Shown here one piece after another: positions 60,060 through 64,000 of a stretch of DNA of 64,000 nucleotides. The notes beneath the pieces are model-generated. The model was not told the DNA's origin. It worked only from the letters and a program-made list of their open reading frames with translations, and did not search any database. Both the position numbers and the translations under genes were made by a program. Source of the DNA: Paramesorhizobium endophyticum (GTDB lineage: Bacteria; Pseudomonadota; Alphaproteobacteria; Rhizobiales; Rhizobiaceae); the NCBI RefSeq assembly GCF_014640615.1, contig NZ_BMHH01000004.1, forward strand, positions 186,001-250,000. Reading direction: 5' to 3'. Position 1 is the stretch's first letter. Every line of letters begins with the position of its first letter.

Positions 60060-61064
60060 TTATGCAGACTCCCGAACCACCAGATGACATGGCAGCTTCC
60101 TCACGCCGGGTTCCACTTTCTGGCCCTCCGCCAATGCCAGCACCGTCAAGCCCGCCTCCCGGCCGAGCGCCTTCAGCCCCATATCCACCGAGGTCAAAGG
60201 CGGGCGCGTCTGCGCCGCCATGATCTCCCAATTGTCGAAGCCGACGATCGCCACATCGTCAGGCACGCGGATGCCCCTTTCGCGCAAGGCATCGATCACA
60301 CCGCGGGCGATCTGGTCGTTGCCGCAGAAGATCGCGTCAGGCTTCTCGCCACCGCGGCCCCAGATTTCATCGACCGCCGCATGGCCCCAGCTTTCCGACC
60401 ACGCGCCATAGAGAACCGGCATGGCATCGCCTGCAAGCTCGCGGTAAGCATCCGCGCGCTCGCGCACCGAGAAGAAACTCACCGGCCCGGTGACATGGGC
60501 GATGCGTTTGCGCCCGATCTTCGTCAGCCACTCCACCGCCAGCCTTGCGCCATGCCCATCGTCGGAGCGCAGCGTCACGCTGTTGGGCGGCCCTTCGGCG
60601 AAGGCATAGACCACCGGCACCGGCAGGCCGGAAAGGTCGACCGGCAAAGAGCGATCCACTCGCTTGCCCGTGGCGATGATGCCATCCACCTGCTTGTCGA
60701 GCATGGCATCTACATGGATTTGCCCCAGAGCTGGATCGTCCTCGATAGCACAGAGGAAGACGGAAACGCCACGATCCACCAGCGCCTCCGAAATGCCGGC
60801 CATGACCGGCAGGGTAAAGCGTCCATAGGTATCGTTGGTCAAAAGGCCGATCGTGAAGCTGCGCTTGCTGAGCAGGCCCCGTGCCAGCGCATTGGGCCGG
60901 AAGCCGATCTCGGCTGCGATGCGTTTCACCCGCTCCCGCGTTTCCCCGCCGATGCGCCCGGTATTGTTGAGCGCCTTCGACGCCGTCGAAATGCTCACCC
61001 CCGCCGCCTCGGCAACGTCATGGATGGTTATCCGCCCTTTTTGTCCCTCCAGTTTCGCCTCCAT
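60060..61064 (-). CDS. LacI-family regulator of the arabinoside operon
   Basis: A 334-residue repressor. The helix-turn-helix is at about residues 12-60: ITIHDVAEAAGVSISTASKALNNTGRIGGETRERVKRIAAEIGFRPNALARGL. The sensor domain contains TIGLLTNDTYGRFTLPVMAGISEAL and VAIVGFDNWEIMAAQTRPPLTSVDMGLKALG. It is the first gene of lacI-binding protein-permease-permease-GH127-ATPase. ATG 61064 is used; the frame continues upstream but over the operators. Twin operators at 61076-61123 just before its start would make the whole operon autoregulated. Confidence 0.92.
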   Translation of the reverse strand: MEAKLEGQKGRITIHDVAEAAGVSISTASKALNNTGRIGGETRERVKRIAAEIGFRPNALARGLLSKRSFTIGLLTNDTYGRFTLPVMAGISEALVDRGVSVFLCAIEDDPALGQIHVDAMLDKQVDGIIATGKRVDRSLPVDLSGLPVPVVYAFAEGPPNSVTLRSDDGHGARLAVEWLTKIGRKRIAHVTGPVSFFSVRERADAYRELAGDAMPVLYGAWSESWGHAAVDEIWGRGGEKPDAIFCGNDQIARGVIDALRERGIRVPDDVAIVGFDNWEIMAAQTRPPLTSVDMGLKALGREAGLTVLALAEGQKVEPGVRKLPCHLVVRESA

Positions 61065-61075
61065 TATTTTGATAT

Positions 61076-61123
61076 GAGAAAACCTTTTCCCATGGCGACT
61101 GTCAATAGGGAAAAGGTTTTCTC
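61076..61123. promoter_or_regulatory. Twin LacI-type operators in inverted orientation
   Basis: GAGAAAACCTTTTCCC (61076-61091) and GGGAAAAGGTTTTCTC (61108-61123) are perfect reverse complements, each itself dyad-like around a central CC/GG. The centres are 32 bp apart, about three DNA turns, which lets two dimers or a tetramer bind on one face. They lie 12 to 59 bp upstream of the lacI start. Confidence 0.75.
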
Positions 61124-61134
61124 TAGCTGTTTTC

Positions 61135-61836
61135 TCAGCGTGGCATGTCGAAGAGCAGGGCCTTGCCATCCGTGAGCCATTCGATGTCAGGTACCTCCGC
61201 ATCGGCGATCTGGAGCCCATCGCCGGTCCGCAGCGTCTCGTCGCCGATCCGCGCCAGCCCCTCGACGATATGGACGAAGGCGAGCCGATTCGGGGCGACC
61301 GGAATGCCCATCCGGTCGCCATCCCGGGGATGGGCAATCGAAATCCGGCTACCCGAGAGCAGGGTGAGGGGAGCTTCGCCCGCCTGCCCACTGGCGATCA
61401 GCGTCCATGCGCGCGCCTTTTCCGGCTCGGGCAAGCGGATGTGCTGATAGTCAGGCGCGCAGTTCAGAACCTCCGGAATGAGCCATATCTGCAGGAGATG
61501 AGCCGTCTCACTTTCCGAGGCGTTCTTTTCGGAATGGCGAAGGCCCGTCCCGGCGGACATCAGTTGCATTTCGCCCGGCTCGATGGTCGAGGCATTGCCC
61601 ATCGTGTCGCGGTGCTCGATCTTTCCCTGAAGCACCATGGTGAGAATATCCATGTTGTCGTGCCCATGCTCGGGAAAGCCGGAACCGGGGGCGATCCAGT
61701 CTTCGTTGATCACCCGAAGCGGGCCGAAGCCCATGCGCGTCGGGTCCTGGAAACCGCCGAAGGAGAAGGTGTGATAGGCGTCGAGCCAGCCATTTTTCGT
61801 GCGGCCGCGGCTCGTGTTTTCGTGGATGAGGATCAT
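61135..61836 (-). CDS. Pirin-family protein (YhhW-like)
   Basis: A 233-residue bicupin of the pirin family, same length as E. coli YhhW (231). The N-terminal cupin has DAYHTFSFGGFQDPTRMGFGPLRVINEDWIAPGSGFPEHGHDNMDILTMVLQGKIEHRDTMGN with metal ligands HxH, a later His and Glu (E near GEMQLMSAGTGLRHSEKN). YhhW acts as a quercetinase. The C-terminal half is the second, degenerate cupin. Likely oxidative or aromatic metabolism. Co-directional with the hydrolase and dioxygenase genes upstream. Confidence 0.9.
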   Translation of the reverse strand: MILIHENTSRGRTKNGWLDAYHTFSFGGFQDPTRMGFGPLRVINEDWIAPGSGFPEHGHDNMDILTMVLQGKIEHRDTMGNASTIEPGEMQLMSAGTGLRHSEKNASESETAHLLQIWLIPEVLNCAPDYQHIRLPEPEKARAWTLIASGQAGEAPLTLLSGSRISIAHPRDGDRMGIPVAPNRLAFVHIVEGLARIGDETLRTGDGLQIADAEVPDIEWLTDGKALLFDMPR

Positions 61837-61908
61837 GATAAGTGTCCTGCGCGCAGCCGGCGTGACCGGGCGCGTGATGGTGTGATGAAGGGGTGAAGTG
61901 CTGACGGC

Positions 61909-62511
61909 TTAACGTGTCAGAAAAGCCTGCAAATCCGAAAGCTCGTTCTGGCGAATCTCATGCCCGCCGGAATGCAGGCAGAGTTCGACCTCGGCTTCCT
62001 GCTGCCGGAACCATTGGGCCAGCGCTTCCGTCTTCTGCAAAGGGCAGATCGGGTCGCGCTCGCCAGCGGTGATGAGGATGCGCTTGTGCTCCAATCCATG
62101 CTGGGGCAGGGGCGTCCACGGGATCAGCGGATGCAGCAGCGCGGCCCGGTCGAAGAGCTCGGGATATCTAAACAGAACAGCGGCCAGAATGTTGGCGCCG
62201 TTCGAATAGCCGAGGCCATAGACCGGCCGGTCGGGATGCTGGGCCACATGCGCGGTGATGAAACCCGCCATCTTTTCCGTACGCAGCGCAAGGTCCTCCA
62301 TGTCATAGACGCCTTCGCCCTTTCGGCGGAAGAAGCGCAGCGCGCCGAATTCCGACACATCGCCCCTTGGCGAAACGATGCCCGCATCGGGCAGCATATC
62401 GGCCACCAGCCTGGTGAACTGGAACTCATTGCCGCCCGTGCCGTGGAAGGTGAAGACCAGCGGCGCCCCGGCGGCGGGCTCTTTCCTGTAAGCTTCGTAG
62501 GAATTCGTCAT
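61909..62511 (-). CDS. Alpha/beta hydrolase, phospholipase/carboxylesterase family (MhqD-like)
   Basis: A 200-residue serine hydrolase. The oxyanion region is FTFHGTGGNEFQFTRL, the nucleophile elbow GLGYSNGANILAAV (Ser in GYSNG), the acid in AGERDPICP and the His in SGGHEIRQNE. ATG 62511 follows GGAGA. The pairing with a ring-cleaving VOC dioxygenase resembles the mhqD-mhqO genes of Bacillus, which deal with quinones and catechols. Substrate not known. Confidence 0.88.
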   Translation of the reverse strand: MTNSYEAYRKEPAAGAPLVFTFHGTGGNEFQFTRLVADMLPDAGIVSPRGDVSEFGALRFFRRKGEGVYDMEDLALRTEKMAGFITAHVAQHPDRPVYGLGYSNGANILAAVLFRYPELFDRAALLHPLIPWTPLPQHGLEHKRILITAGERDPICPLQKTEALAQWFRQQEAEVELCLHSGGHEIRQNELSDLQAFLTR

Positions 62512-62626
62512 GGCTTGTCTCCAGCAGGCAGGGCTCGAGACCCCACCCGCTTGTGGTTTCATCAACAACGTTTATGTCCCCGCATAACCTCTCCGAAAAG
62601 TCTGCAACTTTTCGCGATCATGCTTT

Positions 62627-63559
62627 TTAGTCCTTGATCGGCTCCAGCAGGTCTTCGATCTTCGCCCGCAGCGGCTCGTAGCGCGTGGGTAGCTTCAAGG
62701 CCTCGCCCAGATGGGCGGTGTCCTCGTCGTGGTCGAATCCGGGCTCGTTGGTGGCGATTTCGAACAAGACGCCTCCGGGTGTGCGGAAATAGATCGCCCA
62801 GAAATAATCGCGGTCGATGACGGGCGTCACCTGATAGCCGGTATCGAGCAGCGCCTTTCTGACTTCGAGCTGCGCCGCGCGGTCTTCTACTGCAAAGGCG
62901 ATGTGGTGGACGGAGCCCGCGCCCTGCCGGGCAAAATCCGCGTTTGGCAACGTCTCGATGTCGATGAAGTCAGCGCCATTGCCGCCCGATATGGCGAAGC
63001 GCGACCAGTTGCCCTTGCTATCCACCGCCTGGTAGCCCATGAAGCCGAGCAACTCCCGCGCCGCGCCGTCATCCCGCAGGCGTATGCTCGCGCCATGGAA
63101 GCCCTTGATCGCCTCGGCAGCGCCGATTTCATCGGTGAGCCAGCCCTCGCGGTTATCACTCTCCACCTCGATCAGCGCGAAACGGTCATTATCAGGCCCG
63201 TAAAAGTGCAGCCGCTTTTCGCCGAACACTTCCGTCTTCAGAAGACCCTTCACGTAGAGCGCCTCGAGCCGGCTCTTCCAGTAGCCGAGCGAGCCTTTCG
63301 GGACGGCGAAATAGGTTTCGCCCACTTCGCCGACGCCGGGGCGGCCCGCTGCGATATGCGGGAAAGGGAAGTAGGTCATGACCGAGCCGGGCGTTCCCAC
63401 CCTGTCGCCATAATAGAGGTGATAGACTTCAGGTGCGTCGAAATTGACCGTCTTCTTGACGCGGCGCAGGCCCAGCGTCTTGGTGAAGAAGTCGCTGTTC
63501 TCCTGGGCGTCCGCGGCGAGCGAGGTGACGTGGTGCAGGCCTTTGATCTGGGTAAGCAT
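62627..63559 (-). CDS. Ring-cleaving extradiol dioxygenase, VOC family (MhqO-like)
   Basis: A 310-residue protein of two VOC modules in tandem. The start LTQIKGLHHVTSLAADAQENSDFFTKTLGLRRVKKTVNFDAPEVYHLYYGD has the first metal His; VHHIAFAVEDRAAQLEVRKALLDTGYQVTPVIDRDYFWAIYFRTPGGVLFEIATNEPGFDHDED holds the second His and the final Glu. Such enzymes open catechol or hydroquinone rings with Fe(II)/Mn(II). Divergent from a LysR gene (125-bp gap), which is probably its regulator. Confidence 0.9.
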   Translation of the reverse strand: MLTQIKGLHHVTSLAADAQENSDFFTKTLGLRRVKKTVNFDAPEVYHLYYGDRVGTPGSVMTYFPFPHIAAGRPGVGEVGETYFAVPKGSLGYWKSRLEALYVKGLLKTEVFGEKRLHFYGPDNDRFALIEVESDNREGWLTDEIGAAEAIKGFHGASIRLRDDGAARELLGFMGYQAVDSKGNWSRFAISGGNGADFIDIETLPNADFARQGAGSVHHIAFAVEDRAAQLEVRKALLDTGYQVTPVIDRDYFWAIYFRTPGGVLFEIATNEPGFDHDEDTAHLGEALKLPTRYEPLRAKIEDLLEPIKD

Positions 63560-63659
63560 GGCGGGTTTTCCTTCCTCTCCGGCGCCCTGGCGCCTTCGTT
63601 CTGGGTGGAAGATGGGGGAACGCGGCCACCAAGAGAATAGAAATAATATTGACGATATA

Positions 63660-63676
63660 ATTGCAAATATTGCAAT
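63660..63676. promoter_or_regulatory. Palindromic site between dioxygenase and LysR genes
   Basis: ATTGCAA-ATA-TTGCAAT is a perfect dyad with 7-bp arms, 9 bp before the LysR start. It contains the T-N11-A framework of LysR boxes and lies in the divergent promoter region, so it is a good candidate for LysR binding. Confidence 0.55.
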
Positions 63677-63684
63677 AATGCGTG

Positions 63685-64000
63685 ATGAACGATTTGAACG
63701 ACATCCGGGTGTTCCTGGCGGTTGCCCGGCAGGGGAGCTTCGTCGCCGCCGCGCGGCAATTGTCCATGACCGCCCCGACCGTGACCCGTGCCGTCAGCGC
63801 GCTGGAGCAGCGGCTCGGCGTGCAATTGCTCTTGCGCACCACCCGGCAGGTGTCGCTCACCTCGGCGGGCGCAGTCTATGCCGCGCGGGTCGGGCCGCTG
63901 CTGGAGGCGTTCGACGCGGCGGCAGAGAAGGTGAGGGCGGAAGAGGGCGAAGCGGCGGGGCTAATCCGGCTCAACGCGCCCCTGTCGCTCGGCCAGCGGA
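63685..64000 (+). CDS. LysR-family transcriptional regulator, N-terminal part (cut by window edge)
   Basis: The first 105 codons of a LysR protein: MNDLNDIRVFLAVARQGSFVAAARQLSMTAPTVTRAVSALEQRLGVQLLLRTTRQVSLTSAGAVYAARVGPLLEAF. The winged helix-turn-helix and linker helix are complete, and the start of the effector domain (LIRLNAPLSLGQR) is visible before the window ends. ATG 63685 is the start; another ATG at 63677 is in a different frame. Divergent from the ring-cleaving dioxygenase. Confidence 0.9.
   Translation, partial: MNDLNDIRVFLAVARQGSFVAAARQLSMTAPTVTRAVSALEQRLGVQLLLRTTRQVSLTSAGAVYAARVGPLLEAFDAAAEKVRAEEGEAAGLIRLNAPLSLGQR

Overview
The window looks like a chromosomal or chromid segment of an alphaproteobacterium of the order Hyphomicrobiales, most like the Ochrobactrum/Brucella group or its neighbours. 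The reasons are the GC-rich coding sequence, the ChvE/MmsAB (GguAB) monosaccharide importer, the NasT-NasS nitrate regulators, cyoABCD followed by a SURF1 gene, many sugar ABC operons with LacI regulators, and short GC-rich palindromic repeats between genes. The placement comes from gene content and sequence feel, not from a database search. No rRNA, tRNA, CRISPR array, insertion sequence or prophage was seen.

Layout. 1-3.4 kb: a TetR-type regulator (cut by the window edge) faces a flavodoxin-fold NAD(P)H oxidoreductase across a palindromic operator; then a secreted protein of unknown function, an exported LprI-like/pentapeptide-repeat protein and an Rnk/GreA-type protein. 3.7-10.6 kb: an MFS transporter with a perfect FNR/FixK box upstream, divergent from the cytochrome bo3 ubiquinol oxidase genes cyoABCD and a SURF1 gene. 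10.6-18.8 kb: an AraC-regulated carbohydrate ABC operon ending in an unusual fusion of a Gfo/Idh/MocA dehydrogenase with an aldo/keto reductase, followed by a convergent lacI gene. 19.3-24.1 kb: chvE-mmsA-mmsB and an FAH-family hydrolase.

24.1-34.6 kb is the nitrate assimilation region: nasT-nasS, then narK-nirB-nirD-nasA. A toxin-antitoxin module lies on each side of nasTS. The narK leader carries a perfect sigma-54 promoter, two AATGNN hexaloop hairpins of the kind bound by ANTAR proteins, and a terminator-like stem with a T-run. This is a readable circuit: nitrogen control starts transcription and NasST decides whether it continues. nasA itself contains an in-frame copy of a ~160-bp palindromic repeat.

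34.8-49.9 kb: a Tat-exported PhoX-type phosphatase with a Pho-box-like site, a GH25 lysozyme-like lipoprotein, an NQO-type oxidoreductase/LysR pair, a six-gene operon (ATPase, binding protein, two permeases, LacI, GpdQ-like phosphodiesterase) that probably imports and hydrolyses a phosphodiester, a methyltransferase, and a ferric-siderophore ABC transporter with an Irr-like box. 50.5-53.7 kb: a PoxB-type pyruvate oxidase and a Tat-exported multicopper oxidase with a CueR-like promoter. 53.8-61.1 kb: a LacI-controlled arabinoside operon (lacI, binding protein, two permeases, GH127 beta-L-arabinofuranosidase, ATPase) headed by twin operators, fitting use of plant cell-wall arabinosides. 61.1-64 kb: pirin, an alpha/beta hydrolase, a ring-cleaving VOC dioxygenase and a divergent LysR gene (cut by the window edge), resembling quinone or aromatic detoxification loci.

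Two families of short dispersed repeats occur: family A at 33.4, 43.1 and 45.7 kb, and family B at 34.6 and 58.6 kb. I found no defence island or clearly new multi-gene system. The most notable items are the coding repeat inside nasA, the dehydrogenase fusion, the phosphodiester operon, and the two LacI loci with nearly identical operators.
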